A stretch of DNA of 64,000 nucleotides, taken from Verrucomicrobiota bacterium. GTDB lineage: Bacteria; Verrucomicrobiota; Verrucomicrobiia; Chthoniobacterales; Terrimicrobiaceae. Position numbers and translations under genes: made by a program. Positions 29,581-39,476 of the stretch are shown here, one piece after another; within the stretch, counting starts at the first letter, position 1, and every line of letters starts with the position of its first letter. The stretch spans positions 44,626 to 108,625 of the forward strand of contig JAFKMU010000058.1 in the NCBI GenBank assembly GCA_017305195.1. Reading direction: 5' to 3'. The notes under the pieces were generated by a model. It was not told the DNA's origin and did no database searches. It saw only the letters and a list, made by a program, of their open reading frames with translations.

Positions 29581-32500
29581 AACGTATCTCCCTGCTCCTC
29601 ATTGCAGCCCTCTCCACCGCCATCGCCCTGGAGCCGCCTCCGGCCCGCAAAGCGGAGACCAAGGGAAAAGCGGCAGCCGCCGCGACGGTCGTTCAGAACG
29701 AACCCGTCTTCACCGCCGAGGAGGACACCCGGCCCTTTGCCAATGCCCCCACCGCCGGAGGCCTCTCGGTCAGCGGCAACGACACGCCGCTCCAGCCTTA
29801 TAACAGTATAGACATTTCCTTCCCTGCTCCGATGGTGACCTCGGACAAGGTGGATGCGGAGAACCAGCCGTCTCCCGTGGCGGCGTGGCCCAAGCTGGAT
29901 GCGACCTGGACGTGGCGCTCTCCGACAGAGGGATCGCTCATGATCAATGGGCCTCTTGTTCCCGGGCAGACGTACCGCTTCCGGCTCGTCTCCGGCCTCA
30001 AGGATCTCGATGGAAATGCCCTGCCGGTCGAGAAGTGGGGATTTGAGGCATCAGCGAACCCGCTCCGCATCGTAGAATCTGGCTACGGCGGCAACGACAG
30101 CCTGGGCAGCCAGCCCCAGGTCCGGCTGGAGTTCAACTTTCCCATTCGCCTCGCCACCGCAGCAGAGTCCGTCTGGTTTCAGGATCGCGTGACGCGGGTC
30201 CGGTTCCCGGCGGAAGTCTTCCTGAACCGCGCCCAAGGCGTACTCGATACCAAGGTGGTCGATGTCACCCCGAATGCCGACACGAAGGTCTACGACTTCC
30301 GCGTGCGTCCGCTCGCTCCGCTGCCGATGAATCGCAGGTTCGATCTCGTGATCGACGGTATTCAGGATGCCTACGCGGGACGGACCCTGCCCTTTCCGCG
30401 AGTGATTCCCCTCGGAACCACCGAGCCACTTTCCATCCTCACCGTCGCTGCGGCGAATCGCCCGATGGAGAAGCCGCGCATCGAGATCAAATTCGACGAA
30501 TGGCTCGGCGATGAACCGCTCCCGCCCAAGGCGGTGAAAATCACGCCCGAGGTCCCGCATTTGCAGCTGCGCAAGGACGGGCAGTTTATCTACGCCGAGG
30601 GCGACTTTGACCGGTCCATCCATTACACCGTGGAGATCGATCCCGACATCCGGGGCTACAGCGGATACGGACTGGCGAAGGCGGAGCGCTGGGGCGCGAC
30701 GTTCCGGCCCTTCCCCGGCACAGTGATCTTTCCCGACCGCGAGGTGCGCCAGCGCTCGGTGCTGGGACTTTCCTTTGCCTTTTATCAGTTCAATACCTCC
30801 GAGCTGACTTGGAGGATCGCGCCGATCCCGCTCGACAAGCTCACACAGGTGCAGACGGCGGAGAAGGAATTCACCCAGCCGCTCACCGACGAAGCGGGCA
30901 ACCAGCAGTGGACCGAGGAGGGAAACTTCCGCTACGTCCCCTCACAGCCGCTCATCGAAACGCTCCAGCTCTCGCCGATCGGGTCCGGGACGTTCCCGGC
31001 CAGCACGGACCAAAAAGAAGTCCTGCGTGAAATCGCCTGGAAACCGGACAACTCCGCGACGCTCGACGGCCCCATGCTCCTCGAGGTGACGGGCAAGGAC
31101 GCCAAGGGCCGCGTGATCGGCAACCGCGCCATCATTTACTTCGGCGAGGCAGCCATCACCCGCAAGGTCTCGGCCACGCAGACCGATGTGCGCGTCGCCC
31201 GGCTCACCGACGCCCAGCCCGTGGCGGGAGCGACGGTTTCCGCCCTCGACTCCAGCCTGCGCGAAATCACCTCCGCCACCACCAATGCCCAGGGCATCGC
31301 CTCCTGGCCCACTCCGGATGTCGCCGGAGCGCAGTACTTCCTCGCCAAGGACGACGGGATCTCCACCCTCCAGCCGGTGCGCCTCTCGGATCAGCTCGGC
31401 TCCGGTTCCCTTTCCGCCGTCCAGCCGCCGTCCCTGCGGGCGTTTACCTTTACCGATCGTCCGCTTTACCGTCCCGGCCAGTCGGTGCAGTTCAAGGGCA
31501 TCATCCGGCAGGAAAAGGATGGCGGCCTCACCATTCCCGCCAAGGCAACCGTCACCTGGCGCATCGAGAAGCAATACGGCTCGCAGGAAGCCGTAGCCCA
31601 AGGTTCGGCGAAACTCGACGCCGAAGGCAGCTGGAACGCCCAATGGACTCCCGCCGAGGGGAGCGCGGTCGGAGACTTCGTGGTTCGCACTCTGCTCGAC
31701 GGCACTCCGGTCGGCGAACCCGCCCAGTTCAAGGTCGAGGAGTTCCGCAATCCGCCCTTCAACGTCATCTGTGAAGAGGCCAAGGTGGAGAATCCCGCCG
31801 AGTCCGTCATCACGGTCAGCTCGCAGTATTTCCACGGCGCTCCCAATGCCGGGAGTCGCGTAAAATGGACAGCCACGTGGATAAGCGACTCCGGCGAAGG
31901 ATATTATAGCAACTTCACATCCGACGACATGACTCGGGCGGATATTTATTCCGAAGATATTCACATCCCCACCTATATCGCCGAAATCTCCGGGGAGACG
32001 GCCCTCGACGGCAACGGCCAGGCCGTCCTCCGCTGCAAGGCCCCGTTCCCCGATCCGGGTAATCGCGCGTTTTGCTCGGTCTCTTGGAAGGTGGAGGTGA
32101 CGGGACCGGACGGACAGACCATTCCCGGCGGCACCAGCCAGATCGTTCCCATTGACAAGGTCCTCCTGGGGGTGAAGAACCGCGACCGGAACGACGTCAC
32201 CATTGCCTTCACCTGGGACGCATTGACACCCTTCGGCTCGAAACCCGACGCGGTGAGCATCGAACTGTTCCAGGTCGTCACCAAGTCGGTGAAAGAACGC
32301 CTCGCACCGAGCGTCTATCGCTACCGCAACTTTGACCAATACATTTCCGTCGAGAAGAGGAGCCGCGTCACCGAACACGAGCTTTCCTTTCAGCCCAAGG
32401 AACCCGGCCGCTATGTCCTCGTGGTTTCCCCGATCAAGGGCAACGCGGCCTTCCCGGTAAGCGAAGACGCCTATCTCGAAGGTCCCGGCCCGGCCCAGGT

Positions 32501-35228
32501 ACCGGTGCAGTCGGACAACACGGCGACCGTCTTCTCCCGCGCACCCTCCGACCATGTCTCGGTCGACGACCAGCGCCCGGGGGACCGGCCATGGAAAGTG
32601 GGAGAAACCGCCTCGGTGCGCATCCTCTCCTCCACCGGCGGTATCGCGTGGGTGACGATCGAAACTGATCGCGTACTCGAGACCTTCACCGTGCCGGTCC
32701 CGGCCAACTCGACCCGCATCGACATCCCGATCAAGCCCGAATACGAGCCGAACGTCACTGTCTCAGTGTATCTCCTGCGCCCGGGCGGAACCAACGAACT
32801 CGCCGGAGAGATCTACGGCTCGACGACGCTCTTCGTTCGCCAGCCGGGACGCATCCTTTCGGTCGACGTGAAAACCACGAAACCGGAGTACAAGCCTCGT
32901 GAGCCGATCTACGGACGCGTCGCCGTGACCGCCGAGGACAAGCCGGTGGCCAACGCCGATCTCGCAATCTACGCGGTGGACGATTCGATCCTCGAGCTGG
33001 CCGAGTGGCGCCTGCCCGTCCTGCTCCCCGCCTTTTTTCCCAGCCGCCCGCTCGGCGTCGTCACCTACTCGTCGCTGCGTGCCTACGTCGACAAAATCAA
33101 TCCGCGCTGGCTGACGATGAAAGGCTTCACCGCTGGCGATGGCGGGGATGACGCCTTTGCCAACACCACGTTTGCCCGCAAGGAATTCAAGCCGATCATC
33201 CTCTGGCAGCCGAACGTGAAAACGAACACCGAGGGCATCGCCTCCTTCCAGTGCGAAGCGCCGGACAATCTCACGCGCTTCCGCGTCATCGCTGTGGCCC
33301 AGACGCGGGAGAGTCAATTCGGCGCGGGCAATTCCACGCTCACCGTGACCAAAAACCTCCTGCTCGACACCGCCCTGCCGCGCTTCGTGCGTGAAGGCGA
33401 TGAGATCGAGCTGCGCGCCGTGGCCCGGCAGAAGCTCTGGGATTCCGCGAAGCTCAAGGTGCGCTGTACGACAGGCGGAGGGCTGGAATTGACCGGCCCG
33501 GCCGAACAGGAAATCTCCGCCGACCGCGATGCGCCTGCGGTGGTGAGGTTCCGCGCCAAGGCATCCGCCGTCGGCGGCTCGACCGTGAAATTTGACGTGG
33601 TGGCACTGGATGACACGACGGTGACAGATTCCGTGGAGGTTCCGGTCCCCATCGCTGAGCCGGTGATCCTGCGCAAGGACGCCGTAGCCGGAACGGTGGG
33701 CAACACCACGTTCAAGGCGGCCGAGGTGGCTCCCGGAGCGTGGGAGAACGCGAAAGGCGACTTTACCTTCTCCGTATCGACTACGCCGTGGCTGCCGAAG
33801 CTCCAGGGCATTCCCTACTTGATCGAGTACCCGCACGGGTGCTTCGAGCAGAAGTCCTCGCGCCTGCTGGCCTACACCTATCTCGGCGGCCTCCTGAAAT
33901 ACATCCCCGACGCCGGGGTGCGAAAGGAGAACTACCAGGACGTGATCACGCGCACGCTGGAGGAGTTCGAGCAAGGGCTGCTCTCCGATGGCCGTCTCCC
34001 CTACTGGCCGGGCGGGACAACGGCGAATGACTTTGTGACGATCCAGGCTGCGTGGTGCGTGAGCCAGGCCGAGGCGGCTGGCTTTGAGGTGCCGGAGCGG
34101 CTGGCCAGCGATTTGCCCGACGCTGTGACCAACTTGGTGCTCCAGCAAAACGGCCTCTCAACGACGCCGACCCTGCGCGCCTTTGCCTTCTTTACGCTCG
34201 CCACCTTTGGCAACGAGCCGGATGCCGCGCTCAAGTCCGCCGCGAATGAACTCTATCTCCAGCGCGACAAAATGGGCACCGATGGCAAGGCCATGCTCGC
34301 GCTCGGCCTCTCGCTGCTCAGGATCGAACCGGAGAAGCAGAAGACCATCGTCTCCGAGTTGCGTGATCCCGAGGGTATTGCCTTTAACCCGGAAACCTTC
34401 TCCTCACAGACGCGTACGCAAGCCCTGTGCGACTGGGCGCGTCTCGTCATCACGCCGGGGCCTGAGGACAAGGAAATCGCGGACCGCCTGGGCAAGCTGC
34501 TGGAACAGGCGCAGAGTCTCTCGACCCAGGAGAACCTCTGGCTGCTGGTGACCTTTAATACGCTGCTCGACAAAACCTCCTTCGCCAAGCTGCGCGCCAA
34601 CCGCCTCAAGCCTGCGGCCGCGACCGTGTCGGAAAATTCCACCGCCGCAGCGTGGTCGCCGCAGACCCTGGCAAATCTCGTGACCTTCGTGGTCGACGGA
34701 CTGCCAAAATCGACGGCTCCCGGCAGCTTCGTGCTGAGCGCCGCGTATCGCATGGCGCAGCGCGAAACGCCCGCCGAGATTCACGGCCTGAAGATCGAGC
34801 GCATCGTGAAAAACCTCACCGCGCCCGAACGCGACGGCAGCGCCGCCCATCCCTACAAACTCGGCGACCAGGTGTTGATTTCGTACCGCTTCTCGGCGGA
34901 GGAAAAGCATAGCTTCGTCGCGCTGGAGGACATGATTCCCGCCGGGCTGGAGATCGTGAATCCCAATCTCGCGCTCTTTGGCCGGTACTATGACATCCCG
35001 GCGGAAGGCGATGTATCGACTGCCGCCCTCTCGCACAGCGAGATCCGTGACCAGCAGACGAACCTTTACTTTGACCGCGTGGACAAGGGCCGCAGCAGCT
35101 ACTCCGTGCTGGCCCGCGCCACCGCCGCAGGCAACTTCATCTGGCCCGCCACCCAGATCGTTCCGATGTACGACAGCCGGTTCTTCGGCCGGTCGGCCTC
35201 GAGCCAATGCGCCGTCGTCTCCGAGTAA
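29577..35228 (+). CDS. Bacterial alpha-2-macroglobulin with thioester
   Basis: 1883 aa from ATG 29577 (ATGA overlap). A signal peptide (MKRISLLLIAALSTAIA) exports it; no lipobox cysteine is seen, unlike E. coli ECAM. Many MG-type beta domains span the first ~1200 residues (TFTDRPLYRPGQSVQFKG marks one). An A2M domain motif (LWQPNVKTNTEGIASF) precedes the thioester Cys-Phe-Glu-Gln at residues 1422-1425 in EYPHGCFEQKSSRLL, followed by the alpha-helical TED toroid and a receptor-like C-terminal domain. The protein traps attacking proteases in the periplasm. Its end overlaps the pbpC start by 22 nt, the classical A2M-PbpC pairing. Confidence 0.95.
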   Translation: MKRISLLLIAALSTAIALEPPPARKAETKGKAAAAATVVQNEPVFTAEEDTRPFANAPTAGGLSVSGNDTPLQPYNSIDISFPAPMVTSDKVDAENQPSPVAAWPKLDATWTWRSPTEGSLMINGPLVPGQTYRFRLVSGLKDLDGNALPVEKWGFEASANPLRIVESGYGGNDSLGSQPQVRLEFNFPIRLATAAESVWFQDRVTRVRFPAEVFLNRAQGVLDTKVVDVTPNADTKVYDFRVRPLAPLPMNRRFDLVIDGIQDAYAGRTLPFPRVIPLGTTEPLSILTVAAANRPMEKPRIEIKFDEWLGDEPLPPKAVKITPEVPHLQLRKDGQFIYAEGDFDRSIHYTVEIDPDIRGYSGYGLAKAERWGATFRPFPGTVIFPDREVRQRSVLGLSFAFYQFNTSELTWRIAPIPLDKLTQVQTAEKEFTQPLTDEAGNQQWTEEGNFRYVPSQPLIETLQLSPIGSGTFPASTDQKEVLREIAWKPDNSATLDGPMLLEVTGKDAKGRVIGNRAIIYFGEAAITRKVSATQTDVRVARLTDAQPVAGATVSALDSSLREITSATTNAQGIASWPTPDVAGAQYFLAKDDGISTLQPVRLSDQLGSGSLSAVQPPSLRAFTFTDRPLYRPGQSVQFKGIIRQEKDGGLTIPAKATVTWRIEKQYGSQEAVAQGSAKLDAEGSWNAQWTPAEGSAVGDFVVRTLLDGTPVGEPAQFKVEEFRNPPFNVICEEAKVENPAESVITVSSQYFHGAPNAGSRVKWTATWISDSGEGYYSNFTSDDMTRADIYSEDIHIPTYIAEISGETALDGNGQAVLRCKAPFPDPGNRAFCSVSWKVEVTGPDGQTIPGGTSQIVPIDKVLLGVKNRDRNDVTIAFTWDALTPFGSKPDAVSIELFQVVTKSVKERLAPSVYRYRNFDQYISVEKRSRVTEHELSFQPKEPGRYVLVVSPIKGNAAFPVSEDAYLEGPGPAQVPVQSDNTATVFSRAPSDHVSVDDQRPGDRPWKVGETASVRILSSTGGIAWVTIETDRVLETFTVPVPANSTRIDIPIKPEYEPNVTVSVYLLRPGGTNELAGEIYGSTTLFVRQPGRILSVDVKTTKPEYKPREPIYGRVAVTAEDKPVANADLAIYAVDDSILELAEWRLPVLLPAFFPSRPLGVVTYSSLRAYVDKINPRWLTMKGFTAGDGGDDAFANTTFARKEFKPIILWQPNVKTNTEGIASFQCEAPDNLTRFRVIAVAQTRESQFGAGNSTLTVTKNLLLDTALPRFVREGDEIELRAVARQKLWDSAKLKVRCTTGGGLELTGPAEQEISADRDAPAVVRFRAKASAVGGSTVKFDVVALDDTTVTDSVEVPVPIAEPVILRKDAVAGTVGNTTFKAAEVAPGAWENAKGDFTFSVSTTPWLPKLQGIPYLIEYPHGCFEQKSSRLLAYTYLGGLLKYIPDAGVRKENYQDVITRTLEEFEQGLLSDGRLPYWPGGTTANDFVTIQAAWCVSQAEAAGFEVPERLASDLPDAVTNLVLQQNGLSTTPTLRAFAFFTLATFGNEPDAALKSAANELYLQRDKMGTDGKAMLALGLSLLRIEPEKQKTIVSELRDPEGIAFNPETFSSQTRTQALCDWARLVITPGPEDKEIADRLGKLLEQAQSLSTQENLWLLVTFNTLLDKTSFAKLRANRLKPAAATVSENSTAAAWSPQTLANLVTFVVDGLPKSTAPGSFVLSAAYRMAQRETPAEIHGLKIERIVKNLTAPERDGSAAHPYKLGDQVLISYRFSAEEKHSFVALEDMIPAGLEIVNPNLALFGRYYDIPAEGDVSTAALSHSEIRDQQTNLYFDRVDKGRSSYSVLARATAAGNFIWPATQIVPMYDSRFFGRSASSQCAVVSE

Positions 35229-37396
35229 TCCTCGCCGTCGGCGCGCTGGCCGTCGCGGGATATGCAGCATGGGAGCTGGCAATACATTACGCCCCGCTTC
35301 CACGCACGATCGATGATCCGCCCGTGGCCACCCCGGTGCTGGAGGATCGGCACGGCACGCCCTTCGCGGTCATTCCCTCCGCGACGATGCGCGCAGCAAC
35401 CCCGGTTTCCCTGCGCGACATGGGGCGCTGGCTGCCCTGGGCCACGGTGGCCATCGAGGATCATCGCTTTTGGGAGCACCATGGCGTCGACTTTTGCGCG
35501 ACCACCGGCGCCGCGCTGCGCAACCTCCGCAATGGCACGATCATCTCCGGTGCGTCGACCATCACCCAGCAGGTGGTGAAACTCGCCAGCCGCCGCGAGG
35601 GCCGCGCCCCTCGCGCGAAAGTGCGTGAGGCCTTCGGCGCGATGAAGCTGGAGCAGCACTGGACCAAGGAGCAGATCCTCGAGTCGTACCTGAACCGTAT
35701 TGACTATGGCAACCGCCGCTTCGGAGCCGAGGCGGCGGCCCAGGCGTATTTTGGCAAAAAGACCGCCGACCTCTCGCTGGCCGAGGCCATCTTCCTGGCT
35801 GGGCTGCCTCAATCCCCCACGCGGCTGAATCCCTGGCTGCGCCCCGATGCGGCGATGGCCCGGTACCGGCTCAATGTCACCCGGCTCGAGGGACAGGGAC
35901 TCCTCCCGGAAGGAGCCAGCGCGAAGGAGCTGCTCGCCCATCCGCCCAAGGTCTCGCGCAATGACCCGCCGTCGCTCGCGCCCTATTTTGCCCGCATGGT
36001 GCCGACCAACGGCCAGCCGCGCATTCGCACCTCGCTCGATCTCGAGATTCAGGCCGCCGCCGAACGCCGTCTCAAGGATCACATCGATCAGGTCGGCGGA
36101 GCCGGAGTCGGCGATGCTGCCATCGTGGTGATCGACAACGCCACGGGGGAAATCCGCGCCCTCGCCTGCGCTGGCAAGGCCGGACAAAGCGCGATCAACT
36201 CCGCGCTGGAATCCCGGAGCTGCGGGTCGACGCTGAAGCCTTTCCTCTATTTGCAGGCCATCGACTCGCGCGCCTTCACCGCCGCGTCGCTCCTGCCGGA
36301 TACGCCGGACGCCATCTCCGAGCATTACGAGGATTACGATCCGCAGAACTACTCGGCGAATTACCTCGGCCCGGTCCGCCTGCGCGATGCGCTGGGAAAT
36401 TCCCTCAACGTCCCCGCCGTCGTCACCCTGAGCCGCCTCGGGGCGCGCGACACCTTCCAGCGTCTGAACCGCTGGGGGCTATGGTTCCCGCGGGGATTCG
36501 ATGCCTACGGAGCGGGTTTCATTCTCGGCAACGTGCCCGTGCGGCTGGTCGATCTGGCCGCAGCCTACGCAGGAATTTCCCGGGGCGGTCAGGCATGGCC
36601 CGCGCGAGTGGTTCCGTCGGCGCCCGTGGAATCCCGCGAAGCCGCCTCCCCCGAGGCTTGCGCCATCATTGCCGACGTGCTCTCCGACAACTCGGCGCGC
36701 CTCTGGAGCTTCGGCAATGCCTCGCCGCTGAATCTTGGTCCCCGGACGGCAGTGAAGACAGGAACCAGCTCCGGCTTTCGTGATGGATGGTGCGTGGGAT
36801 TCAATCGCGAGCACACCGTTGCCGTCTGGGCGGGAAACCTCGATGGCCGGCCCATGGGGGAACTCCTCGCCGTGCGCTCCGCCGCACCTCTCTGGGCCGC
36901 GATGATGAAGCACCTCTACGCCTCCGGCGACCATCCTCTGCCCGAGCCGCAAGCCTCCGAAAAACTGCACACCATCGCCGTTGACCGGGAAACCGGGCTC
37001 CTTCCGCGACCGGGCGAGCCGACCGTTAAGGAATGGTTCCTCGCCGGAACCGATCCGAAAGAAAACGCCGCCGACTGGTATGACGCCAACGGCACGCTGA
37101 TCCTTCCCAAAGAGTATGCCGCCTGGTGCGCAAGCCCTCAGAATCGCCTCGGGGCAAAGATCCGCCCGGGGAAGCTGGCGATTCTGTATCCTCGCGAAGG
37201 CGCGGTCTTCGCGCTCAATCCCCACCTGCCCGACGGTCAGCAAGTGCTGCCGCTCAAAAGCTCATGGCCAGATTGCGAGTGGTTCCTCAACGGTAAAAAA
37301 CTCACAACTCCCGAGGTTCCTCTGGCACGCGGAGAGTGGACTCTCACTGCCCGCGAAGCCGGGGAGGAAGCCGTCGCCCGCTACTCGGTCGAGTGA
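35207..37396 (+). CDS. pbpC: Penicillin-binding protein 1C
   Basis: 729-aa bifunctional peptidoglycan glycosyltransferase/transpeptidase. N-terminal anchor helix (residues 5-25); GT51 domain with catalytic Glu84 in AIEDHRFWEHHG and GASTITQQ; transpeptidase with Ser341-Thr-Leu-Lys344, SLN in LGNSLNVP and Lys517-Thr-Gly-Thr; and a C-terminal Ig-like BiPBP_C domain (residues about 640-729). It is thought to repair the wall where alpha-2-macroglobulin acts. Its start lies within the macroglobulin gene. Its last 16 nt overlap the convergent yoeB-like gene. Confidence 0.95.
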   Translation: MRRRLRVILAVGALAVAGYAAWELAIHYAPLPRTIDDPPVATPVLEDRHGTPFAVIPSATMRAATPVSLRDMGRWLPWATVAIEDHRFWEHHGVDFCATTGAALRNLRNGTIISGASTITQQVVKLASRREGRAPRAKVREAFGAMKLEQHWTKEQILESYLNRIDYGNRRFGAEAAAQAYFGKKTADLSLAEAIFLAGLPQSPTRLNPWLRPDAAMARYRLNVTRLEGQGLLPEGASAKELLAHPPKVSRNDPPSLAPYFARMVPTNGQPRIRTSLDLEIQAAAERRLKDHIDQVGGAGVGDAAIVVIDNATGEIRALACAGKAGQSAINSALESRSCGSTLKPFLYLQAIDSRAFTAASLLPDTPDAISEHYEDYDPQNYSANYLGPVRLRDALGNSLNVPAVVTLSRLGARDTFQRLNRWGLWFPRGFDAYGAGFILGNVPVRLVDLAAAYAGISRGGQAWPARVVPSAPVESREAASPEACAIIADVLSDNSARLWSFGNASPLNLGPRTAVKTGTSSGFRDGWCVGFNREHTVAVWAGNLDGRPMGELLAVRSAAPLWAAMMKHLYASGDHPLPEPQASEKLHTIAVDRETGLLPRPGEPTVKEWFLAGTDPKENAADWYDANGTLILPKEYAAWCASPQNRLGAKIRPGKLAILYPREGAVFALNPHLPDGQQVLPLKSSWPDCEWFLNGKKLTTPEVPLARGEWTLTAREAGEEAVARYSVE

Positions 37397-37659
37397 TCGG
37401 GCTTGCGGTAGTGCTGTCGGAGCTGGAGAAGGACGACCTCGCCGCCCATCTCGCAGTAAACGAGACGGTGCTCCTCGCTGATGCGTCGCGCCCAGCAGCC
37501 GGCAAGTTTCTCGCGCAGCGGGAGAGGGCGGCCGATGCCCTGCGTCGGATGCTTCTGGATATCGGCGATCAAGTCGTTGATGCGGCGCAGGATCTTGTGA
37601 TCCGTCTGCTGCCAGTATTCATAGTCCTCCCAGGCGAGGGCGGAGAAACGCGCCTTCAT
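37381..37659 (-). CDS. YoeB-type toxin lacking Glu46
   Basis: 92-aa mRNA interferase of the Txe/YoeB (RelE superfamily) type. It aligns without gaps to E. coli YoeB over 84 residues: AWEDYEYWQQTD, then SEEHRLVY (Arg65 present) and QHY at the end (His83, Tyr84 present). The catalytic position 46 is Leu (GRPLPLREKL; codon CTC) where YoeB has Glu. An eight-residue extension RKPDHSTE follows Tyr84 and is encoded in the 16-nt overlap with pbpC. The start ATG overlaps the antitoxin stop (4 nt). Activity may be reduced or altered. Confidence 0.9.
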   Translation of the reverse strand: MKARFSALAWEDYEYWQQTDHKILRRINDLIADIQKHPTQGIGRPLPLREKLAGCWARRISEEHRLVYCEMGGEVVLLQLRQHYRKPDHSTE

Positions 37660-37913
37660 GCTCCGGCTTCGAGGATGCGCTCCTGCGCCTTGCCCTTGAT
37701 CGTCGAGGCAAAGGCCTTGGTCAGGCGCTTGGCATTGGCCGGGCTGCGGAGGAGGGTGGCAGTTTCGAGGAGAGACTCGTAGTCATCCATGGAAATCATC
37801 ACGACAGCCTGGTCGCGGTTGCGCGTGATGACAACCGGCTCACGATCGGTGCAGACGGAATCCATCGTCGACGCGAGATTCTCGCGTGCAGCGGTGTAGG
37901 TAAGGACCTTCAT
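37656..37913 (-). CDS. YefM/Phd family antitoxin
   Basis: 85 aa. The N-terminal DNA-binding and dimerisation part is typical of Phd/YefM: TYTAARENLASTMDSVCTD, then PVVITRNRDQAVVMISMDDY, and ESLLETATLL. The C-terminal 30 residues (NAKRLTKAFASTIKG) would wrap around the toxin. First gene of the pair, overlapping the toxin gene by 4 nt, as is usual for autoregulated toxin-antitoxin operons. The 48 nt upstream (37914-37961) contain TGGACATGATGTTGTCCAG, an imperfect inverted repeat right before the start, a candidate autoregulatory operator. Confidence 0.92.
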   Translation of the reverse strand: MKVLTYTAARENLASTMDSVCTDREPVVITRNRDQAVVMISMDDYESLLETATLLRSPANAKRLTKAFASTIKGKAQERILEAGA

Positions 37914-37915
37914 CT

Positions 37916-37934
37916 GGACATGATGTTGTCCAGA
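37916..37934. promoter_or_regulatory. Candidate operator of the YefM/YoeB pair
   Basis: The sequence TGGACATGATGTTGTCCA lies immediately upstream of the antitoxin ATG (37913). TGGACA and TGTCCA form a 6-bp dyad. YefM-type antitoxins repress their own promoter through such palindromes. The dyad is seen; binding is inferred. Confidence 0.35.
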
Positions 37935-37961
37935 TGAAGGCGCGTCAATCTTTAGCGACAG

Positions 37962-39476
37962 CTATCCCTCGGAAACCACGTACTTTGTGATCGCCTTCAC
38001 GAGGCCAGGGATGTCGTGTTGCGGAGCCTCGACATCGACTTCCAGGCCCAGCTTGCGCACGGTCTTGGTCGTGACCGGGCCGATGCTTGCCACCTTGAGC
38101 TTCTCGGGCAGCGGCAGCTTGAGAGCGGCGAAGTTTTCCGCCGTCGACGAGCTGGTGAAGGTGATGATGTCCGCGCCTTCCTCGCGGAAGCGCTTGATGC
38201 CACCGCTCACGTCGTCGGTCTCCGGCACCGTGCGATAGGCGACGGCCTCGTCGACGATGGCCCCGAGCTTGGTCAGCTGGGTCGACAGCACTTCGCGAGC
38301 TCCCTCGGCGCGGGCGAGGAGGAACTTCAGGTTCTCCACGCTCGTCTCCTTCTGGAGTTCGTCGATGATGGCCTCGGCGACGTACTTTTCTGGCTGCACG
38401 TCGACCTGCAAATGGAAGGCCCGTACGCGATCAGCAGTGGCGGGTCCGATGGCGGCGATGCGCGCTCCGCCGAGGTCGCGGGCGTCGCGATAGATCTCGA
38501 AGAACGCCTTGAAGAAGGCATCGACGCCGTTCGGACTGGTGAAGACGATCCAGTCGTAAATATGGGAATCAGCGACAAGCTCGTAGAACTCGCGCTTGTT
38601 CGGCGCAGGCTCGATGCGAATAGTCGGCATCTCGTAGGCATCGGCCCCGAGCTCGCGGAGCTGACGGACAAGCTCGCCCGCCTGCTGGCGCGTGCGGGTG
38701 ACCGCGATGCGCTTGCCAAAGAGCGGGAGCTTTTCGAACCAGTTCAGCTTGTCGCGCAGGTTGACGACCTCGCCGAAGACCGCGACCGCCGGGGCCTTGA
38801 ACTCCAGCACCTTCGCCTTGGCCGCGATGTCGCCGAGCGTCCCGGTGAGTGTTTCCTGCTCGGGCGTGGTGGCCCAGCGAATGAGCGCCACCGGGGTATC
38901 CTTGGGCATGCCCGCCTCAGCGAGTCCCGCTGTGATCGCGCCCAGCCGCTCGATGCCCATGAGCATGACTTTGGTGCCGGGTGTCCTGGCGATGGCGTCA
39001 TAGTCGAGTGACGACTCGGCCTTGGTCGGGTCCTCGTGGCCGGTGAAAATGGTCAACGCGGTATTATGCGCGCGGTGAGTGACCGGGATTCCCGCGTAGG
39101 CCGGGCCCGCAATGGCCGAACTGATGCCCGGCACAATCTCAAATTTGCACTTCGCCGCCTCCAGCGCCTCAGCCTCCTCGCCGCCGCGCCCGAAGACAAA
39201 CGGATCGCCTCCCTTGAGACGAACGACCGTTTTTCCTTCGAAGGTCTTCTTCACCAGGAGGGCGTTGATTTCCTCCTGCGAGAGCGTGTGCGCGCCAGCC
39301 TTCTTGCCCACGTAGATTTTCTCGGCCCCCTCGGGCGCCCACTGGGTGAAGAGCGGATTGCTCAGGTAGTCGTAAACAAGCACGTCGGCCTTTTCGATGC
39401 AGGCGCGGCCTTTGAGGGTGAGCAGTCCCGGGTCCCCGGGGCCTGCGCCCACGAGGTAACAGATTCCAGATTTCAT
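37962..39476 (-). CDS. Uroporphyrinogen-III C-methyltransferase / uroporphyrinogen-III synthase fusion
   Basis: 504-aa fusion. Residues 1-245 are a SAM-dependent CobA/SUMT (YLVGAGPGDPGLLTLKG, VVRLKGGDPFVFGRGGEE, GIPVTHRAHNTALTIFTGH) that methylates uroporphyrinogen III to precorrin-2 for sirohaem/cobalamin. Residues about 255-504 are a HemD domain (GKRIAVTRTRQQAGELVRQL, DWIVFTSPNGVDAFF, IGPATADRVR) that closes and inverts the tetrapyrrole ring. The fusion is common outside Proteobacteria. Its start overlaps the hemC stop by 4 nt. Confidence 0.94.
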   Translation of the reverse strand: MKSGICYLVGAGPGDPGLLTLKGRACIEKADVLVYDYLSNPLFTQWAPEGAEKIYVGKKAGAHTLSQEEINALLVKKTFEGKTVVRLKGGDPFVFGRGGEEAEALEAAKCKFEIVPGISSAIAGPAYAGIPVTHRAHNTALTIFTGHEDPTKAESSLDYDAIARTPGTKVMLMGIERLGAITAGLAEAGMPKDTPVALIRWATTPEQETLTGTLGDIAAKAKVLEFKAPAVAVFGEVVNLRDKLNWFEKLPLFGKRIAVTRTRQQAGELVRQLRELGADAYEMPTIRIEPAPNKREFYELVADSHIYDWIVFTSPNGVDAFFKAFFEIYRDARDLGGARIAAIGPATADRVRAFHLQVDVQPEKYVAEAIIDELQKETSVENLKFLLARAEGAREVLSTQLTKLGAIVDEAVAYRTVPETDDVSGGIKRFREEGADIITFTSSSTAENFAALKLPLPEKLKVASIGPVTTKTVRKLGLEVDVEAPQHDIPGLVKAITKYVVSEG

